Of a stretch of DNA of 64,000 nt, positions 21,838 through 31,559 are shown piece after piece (the stretch's first letter is position 1; every line of letters begins with the position of its first letter). The translations under genes and the position numbers were made by a program. Location of the stretch: NCBI GenBank assembly GCA_943736015.1, contig OX031062.1, positions 30,787,462 to 30,851,461 of the forward strand, read 5' to 3'. The notes beneath the pieces were generated by a model that did no database searches, had not been told where the DNA came from, and worked only from the letters and a program-made list of their open reading frames with translations. The stretch comes from Tridacna crocea. Taxonomy: Eukaryota; Mollusca; Bivalvia; Cardiida; Cardiidae.

Positions 21838-21945
21838 GTCGTTGTCTGCGCATGTCATATTCTTCGAAGATTCGACCGGTCTTATATGACGCATCACCAA
21901 TTCCCAGATACTTGGGAAAAGTAGGGCTTATACCGAAGCTAAACC
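21838..21945. repeat. Dispersed repeat L, copy 1
   Basis: TTGTCTGCGCATGTCAT, GACGCATCACC and GGGAAAAGTAGGGCT blocks recur at 61433-61540, and in inverse at 39515-39575. Confidence 0.65.
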
Positions 21946-22414
21946 CAAGGCTGTAGGGACTTTTGGAATAAATGGCCGGTGCAAAAGTTACCTCAAAGCT
22001 GATCATAGCTGAAAAAATCGCACCAGGTAGCGTTTAACTAAGTAAAAGTTTATTTTGTTTTCAAATTCAAAATAACGGTTGTCGTTTTGAAAAATTAGTC
22101 CGCTTATGCACCCAGAATGCCCGTATTAGATAGATGTATATTTGTAGAATGACGTCAAATGTCTCCATATGGAGTGCCAATCACGTGATCTTGTAAATAG
22201 TGGCGCCACTGTAAGTCGTTTAGCAACGACATAAACAACCTCGTTGCAGTTATTCACATTTATCCATCTGTCGGTCAAATTTTAAATCGGAATTCATACA
22301 CCACCTTAAAAATGAATGTTAGTACTGTTTGTCAACTGAAATATAGTTAGAAAGATTTCGATAGAAAATCGAGACTCAAGTTTTATTTTTATTTTTTCTT
22401 AAGAGGAACCTTAC

Positions 22415-22499
22415 AATTTTCAGAACGGTAAGTCGGCGTATTTCCGGGGATGAAATGTACTGATCTGGTGAATATCAATCCCCCAGAGTTTTTGAGTTT
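22415..22499 (-). CDS. Host gene exon 4, probable end of the F5/8 C domain
   Basis: 85 nt; acceptor TTTTCGATCAACAG|AAA, donor AATT|GTAAGG. Phase 0 start, phase 1 end. The last T joins GC of exon 5 to make TGC, Cys. It encodes KLKNSGGLIFTRSVHFIPG and then NTPTYRSEN(C). IFTRSVHFIP aligns with the family pattern (I/V)xARYIRxxP, and RSEN-C fits the usual RxExxGC end. The central loop usual in F5/8 C domains (FxGNxD type) is missing. I inferred this exon from phase and pattern; transcript evidence would settle it. Confidence 0.55.
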
Positions 22500-22596
22500 C
22501 TGTTGATCGAAAAGTAATTACCGTGAACCAACAAACTGCAAGGCTAAGACGTCAATGAGGCACACTATTCAAGAGTGCACATGGACTCACCCACGT

Positions 22597-22905
22597 GGCC
22601 AAGCTGCGGTAGCTCTGTCGGTTGCATGTGAGGACTTGTTCAATCCGCGACTCGGCCAATTTCTTTCCGAGGACTGACGATAGTCATTGCAACGGGACCC
22701 ATTCCTCTCTCATCGCTCATCATTGTTTCGACGATGTTTAAGTGGGAAAGCAGCCAGTAGTTTGGGAAATAATATTATGCGGAGTAGGCCTACTGGTAAA
22801 ACAAACTCAAGAAAAGCATGGATAGGTGTACTGGACTCCGGGATATAACTGGAATAAAATTGAAAACGGCGCCAAACACCATTAAATCAACCAATCAATC
22901 AAAAC
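22597..22905 (+). mobile_element. tRNA-derived SINE abutting a splice donor
   Basis: tRNA-like head (GGTAGCTCTGTCGGTTG.., TTCAATCCGCG), body ATAGTCATTGCAACGGGA.., tail CACCATTAAATCAACCAATC. The same family is inverted at 54679-54987. The tail ends only a few bases from the exon 3 donor at 22908-22909. Confidence 0.85.
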
Positions 22906-22909
22906 TTAC

Positions 22910-23169
22910 CCATGTATTTGTCGAGTCATTGTAATATTGCACTGTGAACGCCGTTACGTAATATCCGGAAGATGGTCCCCCGCCTGTTTCTATGGATGTT
23001 ATATAATGGTTGGAAGAAAGCTGGGCCTCAAGCCACTGGTTTGCTGTATTGTATCCGGGTCTCCAGGCCCTTAAATTATGGGCGCCAAGTTTACCGTAGA
23101 TATATGAATGATTAGTACTGTAGGACGCTGCTCGCATTACGGCCGATGTAAAGGGCATCTCTGACGAAC
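22910..23169 (-). CDS. Host gene exon 3, F5/8 type C (discoidin) domain, first part
   Basis: 260 nt; acceptor CTGTATACAG|GT, donor ATGG|GTAAGTTT. Two bases complete a Gly from exon 2; it ends in phase 0. Key pieces: AASYSTNHSYIYGKLGAHNL (early strands and the variable spike loop), AWRPGYNTANQWLEAQLSSN (the W..NxxQWLxxxL hallmark), ITSIETGGG, and YVTAFTVQYYNDSTNTW (YVTxFxVxYxxD hallmark). F5/8 C domains bind phospholipids, glycans or collagens; many invertebrate versions are lectin-like. With exon 4 it forms a phase 1-1 module. Confidence in the domain is high. Confidence 0.92.
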
Positions 23170-23288
23170 CTGTATACAGAGTAAACGATGAAAAAAATGT
23201 TTATTTGATACATTGAAAATGTAAAATAACCTTTTTCTTATCTGGTATTTTGATGCTTTACAAAATCATCCCATATTTCTTCGGACCC

Positions 23289-23506
23289 TTAACCCTTTTC
23301 CAGACGACAAACCCATCAAAACTGAAAAAAAAAAAAAACATATAAACGACGAAAAAAACATTGGTGCAGTATTTTTATAGAGTAAAAAACATTGCAGGAA
23401 AAAAAAGAAAATGCTAGTTACCAGTATTTTCCCCTTTTCCCAGATTGTTTTTAAATACTTTCTCTCCTAGAGTCGTCAAAAGGGGCATTGAATGGTAAAG
23501 GGTTAA
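23289..23506 (+). mobile_element. Family A, diverged copy
   Basis: TTAACCCTTTTCCAGACGAC start, GGTAAAGGGTTAA end, core AGTTACCAGTA. A poly-A run replaces part of the left arm. Confidence 0.8.
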
Positions 23507-23590
23507 GAAGAAGGCTTTTGAAAACACTGCGAAAACAGGAGAAAATACTGGTAACCATGCATGCAGCCTTTTCTTCTTTTTGTGAAACAT
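23507..23590 (-). mobile_element. Family A fragment
   Basis: GGCTTTTGAAAACACTGCG and a core with a CATGCATGCAG centre; arms missing. It abuts the previous copy. Confidence 0.6.
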
Positions 23591-23616
23591 GTCTTTTATA
23601 TTGTCTATTATTTAAT

Positions 23617-23818
23617 CAGGGTCTGTATTCACCAGCCATTACTAAGAACGTTATTTGTCTTATCCTCCAGAATTTGCTTCATTTGTAAGTAACACGACTT
23701 CTGATTGGCTAAACCATTCGGTTTAGCCAATCAGAAGTTGTGTTACTTACAAATTTTGAAAACCTTGGCGAATAAGACTAAGAATATTCTAAAGAATGGT
23801 TGGTGAACATGGGCCATG
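23617..23818. mobile_element. Family E CCAAT-palindrome MITE
   Basis: Complete: CAGGGTCTGTATTCACCAGC start, GGTTGGTGAACATGGGCC end. Core CTTCTGATTGGCTAAACC and its exact complement. Confidence 0.9.
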
Positions 23819-23820
23819 GT

Positions 23821-24014
23821 TTCGCATTCAGCAAACATTCTTAATCTGAACGTTCTTTGTCTTCTCCCTCAAGATTTTTGATTATGAAAGTAACAGAACT
23901 TCTGATTGGCTAAACCAATTGCTGTCGCCAAACAGAAGTTCTGTTACATACACGATGACAATATTCCTCAGAATAAGACTAAGAATATTCTGAAGACTGG
24001 TTGGTGAATATACT
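23821..24014. mobile_element. Family E, second tandem copy
   Basis: Follows directly on the preceding copy. GATTGGCTAAACCAATTG on the left, but the right half-core is mutated (GCCAAACAG). Confidence 0.8.
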
Positions 24015-24434
24015 CTACAGGTCCAAGCTTTGCAGGTCGCCATGAACACTAAAGGAGATCAAGGGATTCGTATTTTCCTTGATAAAACACACAGTTATTG
24101 TTATCTGTTAGATCTATGTGGGTTTTTCATATCCTGATAAAACCATACGTGGTTATTTCCATGAATAAAACCACCCCGATTCACTTCTTCGAAAAAAGTG
24201 AATAAATTGATGTCACATATGATATCATATGATAAATGTCTGGACGTATGTAGGATAAGAACATTCATAATGGGTAATCGTACATCACAATGAAAATAAG
24301 AGAGGTTATGTGATAATATTTATCTCTGTTATCATGTTAGGATTATGTAAATTCGCATAGTCATTGCAGTATCCCAATCTAATCACGTTGCGGAGAAAGT
24401 GTACATATATATCATTTAGAATTATGTATCTATT

Positions 24435-24945
24435 TAACTCTTTGCCAAGTATACGCAAACTTTAAGACTTATCAAAATCGAAAGCATTTGCAGATGACAT
24501 ATTGAATATTTGGCTCGAATAATTGTCACGTGACACGCGAAAAGGGGCGATCTGGGAATTCCGTACATCAGTTTGATGAAAGCATATTATAGATGAGTGC
24601 AGGTCAATTAAAGTTGATAGTTCAAAAATGATTGTATAACAAGGTACAATAGGCCTAATCACTATTAATACAGAAACTAGTCTATCATAAAAGCGAAAGG
24701 TGTCAACCCTGGTCAGCCTGCGCAATTCGCGCAGTCTGACCAGGGTTGACACTGTTCGCAGTTCCCAGAAGGTCCCTTTTTGCGTGATGGGTCGCAGTTC
24801 TATTGTCTTTGAAATGTTAGAAAGCGTTGAGGGCAAAGAAGAAAATGGTGGTTACTAGCATTTTCCTCTTTTCCCACATTCTTCACAAACTGTTAGCTCC
24901 AAGATCGCTAAAACTTGGGATTATGTGGTAAAAGGTTAAAATTTA
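24435..24945 (+). mobile_element. Family A split by a family C element
   Basis: Left arm 24435-24515 (TTTAACTCTTTGCCAAG.. AAAGCATTTGCAGATGAC), hairpin and right arm 24797-24945 (GGTGGTTACTAGCA.., GGTAAAAGGTTAA). A C copy lies between, so this A copy is older than that C insertion. Confidence 0.8.
24525..24796 (+). mobile_element. Family C element nested in family A
   Basis: GTCACGTGACACGCGAAAAG start; hairpin TGTCAACCCTGGTCAGCC..CAGGGTTGACA; end TTTTTGCGTGATGGGTCGCA. Uninterrupted at its TTAA (GGTCAATTAAAGTTGAT). Confidence 0.83.
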
Positions 24946-25036
24946 AATTTTCAGGTCCTGATAAAACCGTTGATTAGTATATCTCTCTAGTCTATTTTTG
25001 AGTTTTCTATGAAATTGATTTTATCTTAAGTTATCC

Positions 25037-25171
25037 CATTTCTCCTTTTCCCACAATGTTTTTCTACCCTTCCCGAATCAAATTTCAATTTTTGACTCAC
25101 TTTTATTTTGTCGTCTGCAAATGCTTTGAATTTGGACTGGTTCAAAATTTTGTCTTTTGGTGAAGAGTTAA
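25037..25171 (-). mobile_element. Family A, half copy
   Basis: Starts within the hairpin (TTTCTCCTTTTCCCACAATG) and keeps the full left-type arm to GTGAAGAGTTAA. A fragment of another copy follows to about 25,195. Confidence 0.75.
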
Positions 25172-25371
25172 CCCCTTTACCAAACGACTTTTCCTAAAGC
25201 ATGGCTCATTTTACTGTGCGAATAGCTCCTTTTATCTCTCCATTTATCGAAATAGTTTTTTCTCCTATAATTACATTATACGATTCAACGTGATTTTCTG
25301 CCAAGCTGTAAACTGTATACATTTAAAATGACGGAAATTCGACCTTTATGAACTACTTCTAGTCACTGACT

Positions 25372-25460
25372 GTATATCGATGGCTGAGTGCAACACTATC
25401 CTAAGTGCCTATACGAAGTATAGGCACTTAGGATAGTGTTGCACTCACCCATCGATATAC
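25372..25460. repeat. Palindrome family H, copy 1
   Basis: 89-bp near-perfect palindrome: arms begin GTATATCGATGGCTGAGTGC, 3-nt centre GAA between GCCTATAC and GTATAGGC. Second copy at 63862-63952. Confidence 0.92.
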
Positions 25461-25896
25461 GCCTACTTTCTAGCCTGGCATTCAGGCCCTGCATTTGAGT
25501 CAATCTCATAAACAAGATACACAGCTATAATAAACTCACAGAGACATGAGTTGTTGCTTGCCCTTCATCTGAAATTCAGATCAAAATTTTATTTATTTTT
25601 TCCAGATTTATTTGGTGGTCTTTTTCCTTAACACAAAATACTCTATTTAACGGACTTATATCAGTCTAGCCTACTTTTATGATAGGCCTAAATTTTGTGA
25701 TATGCGTTGTAGGCGTATTCATTTTTGATATCTGTTCATTGAATCTAATCAAAGACATGCTACGTGACTCCGAGTGACAAGGGTACTTTGAGCTTAAATA
25801 GGTCATATATTGATCTTCTCATGGTAGAGCTTTCGACATAGCGAATAAATTTCTTCAACTAAAATGACTTCTGGGTTTCTACTTTTGGTCGGTATT

Positions 25897-26093
25897 AACC
25901 AAGCATCTTACGAATGTACTAAAACTACTTGATCTTATCCTCCAGTATTTTCTAAATTTGAAAAGAAAAATCCTTCTGATTGGCTAAATCAAATGGTTTA
26001 GCCAATCAGTAATTATGTTACTTTCACATTTGGAAAATTCTGTCGAATAAAACTGCAAATATTTTTTAGAATGATTGGTGAATACAGGCCCTA
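25897..26093. mobile_element. Family E MITE, diverged
   Basis: GATTGGCTAAATCAAATGG / TTTAGCCAATCAG core; right end GATTGGTGAATACAGGCCCT. Confidence 0.78.
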
Positions 26094-26284
26094 GCGCGTC
26101 ATTGAGATGAGTATTCAATATAACGTCTCTTGATTGCGTTCTGTAATCACAACGCATTTTGTAATACTTATTACATTTTGAACTTTTATTACAAAATACG
26201 TTGTAACAGAGCTCATTCAATGATTTATTGGCGCGCACAAAAAGTGTGTTCAAGACGCCCGCAACATTATCGACAAGCTGTATT

Positions 26285-26478
26285 TTAACCCTTTACCAAA
26301 TGACAAAATTTTAGACTGGTCCAAATTGCACACGACAAAATCAACCTAACTCAAGAATTGAAATTTGCTTCCAGCAGGGTTGAAAACATTGTGGGAAAGG
26401 AGAAAATGCTGGTTACCAATGTTTTCAAAAGGATTCCATTTCAGGGTCGTAAAAACCAGGGATTGTTTGGTAAAGGGA
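26285..26478 (+). mobile_element. Family A with half the hairpin deleted
   Basis: TTAACCCTTTACCAAATGAC start. GTTACCA is followed at once by ATGTTTTCAAAAGG, so the second hairpin arm is gone. End GGTAAAGGGA. Confidence 0.82.
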
Positions 26479-26525
26479 AAAGTTGTCGCTTTACTTGTTT
26501 TGAAGACGAGTGAATAATTTATTAC

Positions 26526-26927
26526 CTGAAATACCACCGTCAGCATAAACATGTCCTCTAAAATCATTTGACTGGTGTTTTAGAACTATTCGCCCGCCTG
26601 AGCCCCCTCCACCTTCACCAATACTTCTCCCTCCGCGAGCCAATACTACTCCACTTCCGGTCAGGTGACTAGTTTCTATAGCAACGCTTCCACCACTTCC
26701 ACCGCCAGATCCCGATTGTTTCGCATCTCCACCATTTACCGAAATAACGCCATCCACGGAAATTTTATTGGTTGCAGTAAGTCCTAGAATGCCACCTCCA
26801 CTCCCTGGATGACTTCCGCCACCTGCACTTCCGGTTTGTTTTGGATCGTCAAAGTTTCCGTAAGATGCAGATTCTGTAGGTAACAAAAACGTGTGTCCGG
26901 CACTGCCTCCCCTTCCTCCATAACCAC
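26526..26927 (-). CDS. Host gene exon 2, glycine-rich module
   Basis: 402 nt; acceptor TTTCTGTTTCAG|GT, donor TCAG|GTAATA; phase 1 on both sides. It completes a Gly from exon 1 (HGSG-G-GYGGRGGSAG). Motifs in order: GYGGRGGSAGHTF, GSAGGGSHPGSGGGILGLTA, ISVDGVISVNGGDA, GSGGGSGGSVAIETS, GVVLARGG, GGGGSGGRIVL and GHVYADGG. The alternation of Gly loop and strand pair is repeated three times. It is a secreted structural-looking module with no enzyme motif. Exons 8-9 carry the same layout. Confidence 0.9.
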
Positions 26928-26945
26928 CTGAAACAGAAAGAGGTC

Positions 26946-27271
26946 AGGGTCCGTATTCAACTACCATTCTTTAGAATAGTGCACCGTAATTGGATTCCTG
27001 TATAATCGATTTTCATGGAATTCGGCAAAGACTCGGGTGCTCCATAATGGTTCTCTGCACAGATTTCCCAAGTCTTTGCAGAATTCGAACAATATTTTGG
27101 CCATTTTTTTTCGAATCCCATTGGAATGCCCTATGAATAAGAACTTCTTGGACTAATCCTAATTCAGAAGTTTCTAAATTTGAAAGTAACTTGGTTACTT
27201 CCAAACTTGGAAGATATTAGAGTAAAAGAACAAGAGTATTCTTAAGAATGGTTAGTGAATACAGACCGGGG
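26946..27271. mobile_element. Family E relative with a different interior
   Basis: CAGGGTCCGTATTCAAC start and TTAAGAATGGTTAGTGAATA end match family E. The CCAAT core is replaced by other inverted blocks (AATTCGGCAAAGACTCGG / CCAAGTCTTTGCAGAATTCG). Confidence 0.75.
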
Positions 27272-27314
27272 TTTTTTTTTTATTGTGTTCTCTTAACTGG
27301 ACAGTTCGTCGTTT

Positions 27315-27470
27315 TTAACCCTTAGGTTGCTATGAGCGACTCACTGACCTTTCGCGAACAGTGTGGATCAATATCAGATTACACATAATCTGCAGTCTGA
27401 TCTTGGATCTACACTGTCCGATAGAGAGATACCTTTGTCCTAAAAATGCCTTTGAAATGGAAAAACTTTG
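27315..27470 (+). mobile_element. Family D hairpin element
   Basis: TTAACCCTTAGGTTGC start; arms GATCAATATCAGATTAC / CAGTCTGATCTTGGATC. Right end not defined. Confidence 0.72.
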
Positions 27471-27541
27471 GGTTATACCGTTGGCTTGAAAGTTTCATTT
27501 AAAATCATTAAGCAGGATAAGGGTTTAGTTTAAATATATGT

Positions 27542-27989
27542 GACACATCACACAAAAAGGGACCATCTGGGAATTCTGTACATCAATTAGATGAAAACAG
27601 GGTCTCTATTCACCAACCATTCTTACGAGTATTCTTGGTCTTATATTTCAAGATTTCCTGATCGTGAAAGAAACAGGACTTGTGATCGGCTAAATCAAAT
27701 GGTTTAGCCAATCAGAAGTTCTGTTACTTTCACATTAACAAAATTCTGAAGAATACAACTAAGGCTCTTCTTAAGAATGGTTGGTGAATAATGACCCAGA
27801 TCAACGATTGTGCAGGTCAGTTTACGTTGATAATTGAAAAATGACTGTATAACAAGGTACAATGATCACTTTTCATACAAAAAATACCGGTACCATTAAA
27901 GCGAAAAGTGTCAACCGTGGTCAGCCTGCACAATTCGTGCAGTCTGACCAGAGTTGACACAGACAGTCCCTTTTTGCATGATCGGTCAC
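27542..27989 (+). mobile_element. Family C element split by family E
   Basis: GTGACACATCACACAAAAAG start, hairpin TGTCAACCGTGGTCAGCCTG.., end GCATGATCGGTCACA. Between GATGAAAACAG and ATCAACGAT, contiguous in other C copies, lies a family E insertion. Confidence 0.85.
27601..27797. mobile_element. Family E MITE nested in family C
   Basis: GGTCTCTATTCACCAACC start and GGTTGGTGAATAATGACC end; core GATCGGCTAAATCAAATGG / TTTAGCCAATCAG. Empty-site comparison suggests a 2-3 bp duplication (AG or CAG). Confidence 0.85.
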
Positions 27990-28108
27990 ATTTTTATTTT
28001 ACATCGGTTTAGAAACTAATACTAATATCTCTCGATTCTGCTTCCTGTGGACTTCACCAATACTCGCACCGAACATGTTGGCCAATGAAAAATCCTAAAG
28101 TAGACCCG
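27990..28108 (-). mobile_element. SINE tail fragment, family of 43469
   Basis: TCTCTCGATTCTGCTTCC..GGCCAATGAAAAATCC is the reverse of the 3' part of the SINE at 43469-43684. Confidence 0.7.
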
Positions 28109-28116
28109 CTCCTAGG

Positions 28117-28382
28117 AACCAGCCCGGGTGGCTCAGTGGTGAGCGTGTTGGACTCATGACCTGGTGGTTGTGAGTTCGATACCCGGTTGGGGCAAACTTT
28201 CTTTCCGGCGTATTTTCGCTTATCACCTCTCTTGAAGCATGTGAGAAAAGTAATCGGTGGCTTTGGAAAGAAAGTTGTGTTAGTACCGGTGTGAGAAAGC
28301 CGGGAAAGACATGTGCGTCACCGACCGCCATGATATGACCTTAGCTGTTAGAGTGGCGTTAAACCCCAATACAACCAACCAA
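28117..28382 (+). mobile_element. tRNA-derived SINE, complete
   Basis: Head GGTGGCTCAGTGGTGAGCG, B box GAGTTCGATACCC. Body CTTTCTTTCCGGCGTATTTT.., tail GCGTTAAACCCCAATACAAC. Body copy also at 51289-51445. Confidence 0.85.
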
Positions 28383-28489
28383 CGCTCCTAGGAATCGGAT
28401 TCGGGACCTTATAGATACGAGACCGACGCTCTACCTCACAACCACGGCCACCACACTAGATAAGGATAAGGTTTAATACTGTAATAACA

Positions 28490-28590
28490 TGAAAGCATTT
28501 ATAGACGGCATTTTCTCCTTTTCCAAAAGTGTCTTAAAACGCCATTTTCTCTCGAGCAGCTGAAGCACGGAACGTTTTGGTAAAGGGAAA
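28490..28590 (+). mobile_element. Family A, decayed fragment
   Basis: GAAAGCATTTATAGACG, a partial core TTTTCTCCTTTTCC, and TTTTGGTAAAGGG. Confidence 0.55.
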
Positions 28591-28619
28591 TCAGTATTTC
28601 AGGAATATAGCAGGAAAAG

Positions 28620-28741
28620 TTTTGTTCATTCCTAAACCGAATGGCTTGGTCAATCAGAAGTTGTGTTACTTTCAAATTTAGAAAAACTTGGAGACTAAAA
28701 CTAAGAATATTCTTAAGAATGGTCGGTGAATACGGGCCCTG
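28620..28741. mobile_element. Family E right half
   Basis: Right half only: TCAATCAGAAGTTGTGTTAC.. to GGTCGGTGAATACGGGCCCT. Confidence 0.75.
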
Positions 28742-28894
28742 GGCTTTTCGTTCCAAAACTTGTATTACGTGCAACAGCCTAGTCACCCATCCAGGCCCTA
28801 ACCTAATGCACGTTGCTTAACTATCATGGAGAGAAATACACAAAACCGCATCGCTGTAAAAGCTAGCTCAACAGCAAGGCAGGTTTCAAGTGCT

Positions 28895-29215
28895 TATATA
28901 TCTAACCTCCGTGACACTAGTTCGTTCCATGGCTTGTTCATCCTATGATTAAGCGCTATTCCATTTGATTGGGCAAGAATACTTATAAATCTAATTGATA
29001 GTAATATTTGGATTTAAATGTTAAAGGCCAAAGATATTTCAAAACCATCAACATTTGAATGATATTTCTCTTTTTCTTTCAAATAATCATTCCACACAAG
29101 TGGCTTCTGTGACAAATACCACTTCAGCGTTCTCATTGCTTTGATTTTGATAGGGTTCAGAACTGATTGTAAGCACACTTGCAATCAGTAGAAAAACATG
29201 CGTGTTTATCTGAAG
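28895..29215 (+). repeat. Dispersed repeat N, copy 1
   Basis: TTCGTTCCATGGCTTGTTCA.. and GGCTTCTGTGACAAATACCAC blocks match 32440-33240 and 58905-59770. Confidence 0.7.
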
Positions 29216-29309
29216 AGTATAATTTACATTGCTTGTTATCTCCTTGACGATCAAAGTACTCAACACTTCTATAATATATATTTCATAATTCAATTTATCA
29301 ACTTTAAAT

Positions 29310-29510
29310 GTTTTGCCAAAGCGCCTCGTGTTTTAATGACACTGAGGACAGACGACTTTTGAAAACATTGTGGGACAATGAGAAAATACTGGTGATGAGC
29401 ATTTGCTGATTGTCCCACGATGTTTGTTAACCCTTTCAAAGCCGAATTCCATTACTTTGAGTTAGATTTAGATTGTGGTCTGAAATTGGGACAGGTCTAA
29501 ATATTCAATA
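29310..29510 (-). mobile_element. Family A, strongly decayed
   Basis: Hairpin recognisable (GAAAACATTGTGGGACAATG) with core GGTGATGAGC; the outer arms are poorly kept. Confidence 0.55.
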
Positions 29511-29513
29511 CCT

Positions 29514-29950
29514 GGTTATCCCATTACCAAACAATCCCTGTTGTTTACGACCCTGAGATAGAAGCCTTTTTGAAAACATTATGGGAAAAGGAGAAAATGC
29601 TGGTAAGCAGCATTTTCTCCTTTTCCAACAATGTTTTATACCGTGCCGAAAAATATCAATTTATTAACCTTAATCGCCTGCTAAATAACTAAAATAAAAT
29701 TTTAGTTCGATACTAAAGTCGCACATATTGCTATTTCAAATTCATGTTTTGGGGAATAAAATATCCTCATCGGACAGTGTGGATCCAAGATCAGACTGCA
29801 CCTTGTGTGCAGTCTGATCTTGATCTACGCTGTCCGCAAAAGGTCGGCGGGTCGCTCCGAGCAGCCTATAGGTTAGGTTACGTTTATTTTGTCGTCTGCA
29901 AATGCATTCAATGTGGACCAGTCTGAAATTTTGTCGTTTGGTAATAAGTT
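29514..29950 (-). mobile_element. Family A split by family D
   Basis: 29514-29650 holds the right-type arm and hairpin (core GGTAAGCAGC). 29876-29950 holds the left-type arm (TTTTGTCGTCTGCAAATGC..). A D element separates them. Confidence 0.78.
29651..29875 (-). mobile_element. Family D hairpin element nested in family A
   Basis: GGATCCAAGATCAGACTGC / GCAGTCTGATCTTGATC arms; AGCAGCCTATAGGTTA right end matches the D terminus TTAACCCTTAGGCTGC in reverse. Confidence 0.75.
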
Positions 29951-29999
29951 CAAGACTTTGAATTTACAGCAGACTTCTTAGTGAACCGTAATCCGTATA

Positions 30000-30600
30000 A
30001 AATGCAGATGGCTAACATAAAATAACGTTTTAACAGGTATAACGGATACTAAACAATAAAACAAATGTGACAACGGGAGTTTCGACCAATTTCTCCTTTT
30101 GTCACGAAATATATGAGCCGTTCTCTGGCAAAAGGGGGCTAAATGCATCTCCGTTATGCACGATACTGGCCAAAGTCATCTTCGGGAGCCAAGGTTACGA
30201 TCACTACGTGGATCTTACCATGGCGGATCGAGCCCGATTTCGAGATTCCCGCGACACGCCCCTTATTGGATGCTGCTTATTGTCTTCCTTTACATCATAT
30301 TTCTTATAGCCAATGAAATATCGTTTTACAAACATGGATTGGTCACACTGAAACTTTATGTAAATAGTGTGCGTCTATGTTTTGATTTGATGCAGTTAGA
30401 GCTATCTGCAACCAATGAAAATGGGCAATGGATCACACGATTGTCGAAATCAAGGACAATCCGCCAAGGGTGGAGTAGCATAGTGGATCGTAACCCTTGG
30501 CTTGCGAAGATGAATAATGGGTCTATAGGGGCGACTTTTTTTCTTGACTTGATCATAACTTAGCTTGGTCCTTTGACAAACAGAATATTGACCAACAGCA
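30000..30600. other. No supported gene
   Basis: A plus-strand open frame at 30156-30563 (135 codons) has no domain and no partner exon. Inverted segments ACAATCCGCCAAGGGTGG.. give a second minus frame. I treat both as chance. Confidence 0.45.
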
Positions 30601-30605
30601 AAAAA

Positions 30606-30720
30606 GTTTCGGTCCGGGTCAGCCTTCGCAGTCCCCGCAGGCTGACCTGAATCGATACTTTTCGCAGATGCATTGAGCCCCCTTTTCTCAGAGCACGGCT
30701 CGTATATATCGAGCTGAGAT
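30606..30720. repeat. Family G hairpin
   Basis: GGTCAGCCTTCGCAG / CCGCAGGCTGACC, followed by TGAATCGATACTTTTCGC. Related to 54585-54649, 50148-50205 and 61262-61315. Confidence 0.65.
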
Positions 30721-30770
30721 AGGACTAAACGTTATTATCCGGACCATTCTATCTCATGATTAAACCGGTT

Positions 30771-30999
30771 TTAACCCTTTACCCCATAATGCATTTCTAT
30801 GGTATCTCTAATTGACCCTAAATAACAGCAAGGATGAAGCTGTTTCTTATGTGTATATGACACCTTTTGATAGCACAGAAAACAATGTAGCAACAGGTGA
30901 AATTGCTCGTCACGAGCAATTTCACCTTTTGCCACAATGTTTTCCAAAGGCTCCTTCAAGCAATGCGTAGAAATGAGTATCTATGGAGTAAAGGGTTAA
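30771..30999. mobile_element. Family A relative with alternative hairpin core
   Basis: TTAACCCTTTACCCCATAAT start and GGAGTAAAGGGTTAA end. The core is AATTGCTCGTCACGAGCAATT instead of the GGTTACCAGC type. Same subtype as 46609-46839. Confidence 0.85.
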
Positions 31000-31327
31000 G
31001 GTAAGTGGATCTTTATAATGCGACATTTGGCTTGGTGTATAATACATCGTCGGTTTACTTCCAAAACCTCGTAACTTCAACTTGAAACAAGGTGCAGTTA
31101 GGAGGTTTTTGAAGGAAACTGATGACATGAAGAAAATGCATTTAGTCCCCTTTTCCCAGAGCGCCGCCAAAATATTAAAATCTTATCTTGAAAAATTTAT
31201 TTAATTGAAAATTTCGCTTTTCAGCATCATGCTACAAGACAAGCAACAACAAGGCGATTGCTGACGAAGTTACTGTCACATAACTTTGCCACATATTACT
31301 ATTTTGTTATTAGCAAAGACTTTCAGT

Positions 31328-31559
31328 TTAACTCATTACCAAACGACAAAATTTTAGGTCTATCCAAATCGAAAGCATTTGCAGACGACGAAATAAAAGT
31401 GACTGAAAATTTGGAAATTTGTTTTGTGAAGGGTAAAAAAAATAATTTGGGAAAAGGAGAAAATGCTTGTTACCAGCATTTTCTCCTTTTCCCACAATGT
31501 TTTCAAAGGGATTCTTTCTCAGGGTCATAAAAAGTAGGAATTGTGTGGTAATGGGTTAA
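31328..31559 (+). mobile_element. Family A TTAA foldback MITE
   Basis: Complete; core TTGTTACCAGC with one mismatch. TTAA at both ends. Confidence 0.9.

Noticed and set aside
21824-22006. 60-codon minus frame as the missing part of the discoidin domain
   Set aside because: It is dispersed repeat L, present elsewhere in the window, and lacks the domain's C-terminal pattern.
24462-24836. 124-codon minus-strand open frame
   Set aside because: It runs through the nested family A and family C copies; its residues come from MITE sequence that recurs in many other short frames.
30156-30563. 135-codon plus-strand open frame as a gene
   Set aside because: No domain, signal peptide or splice partner; overlaps another frame on the minus strand.
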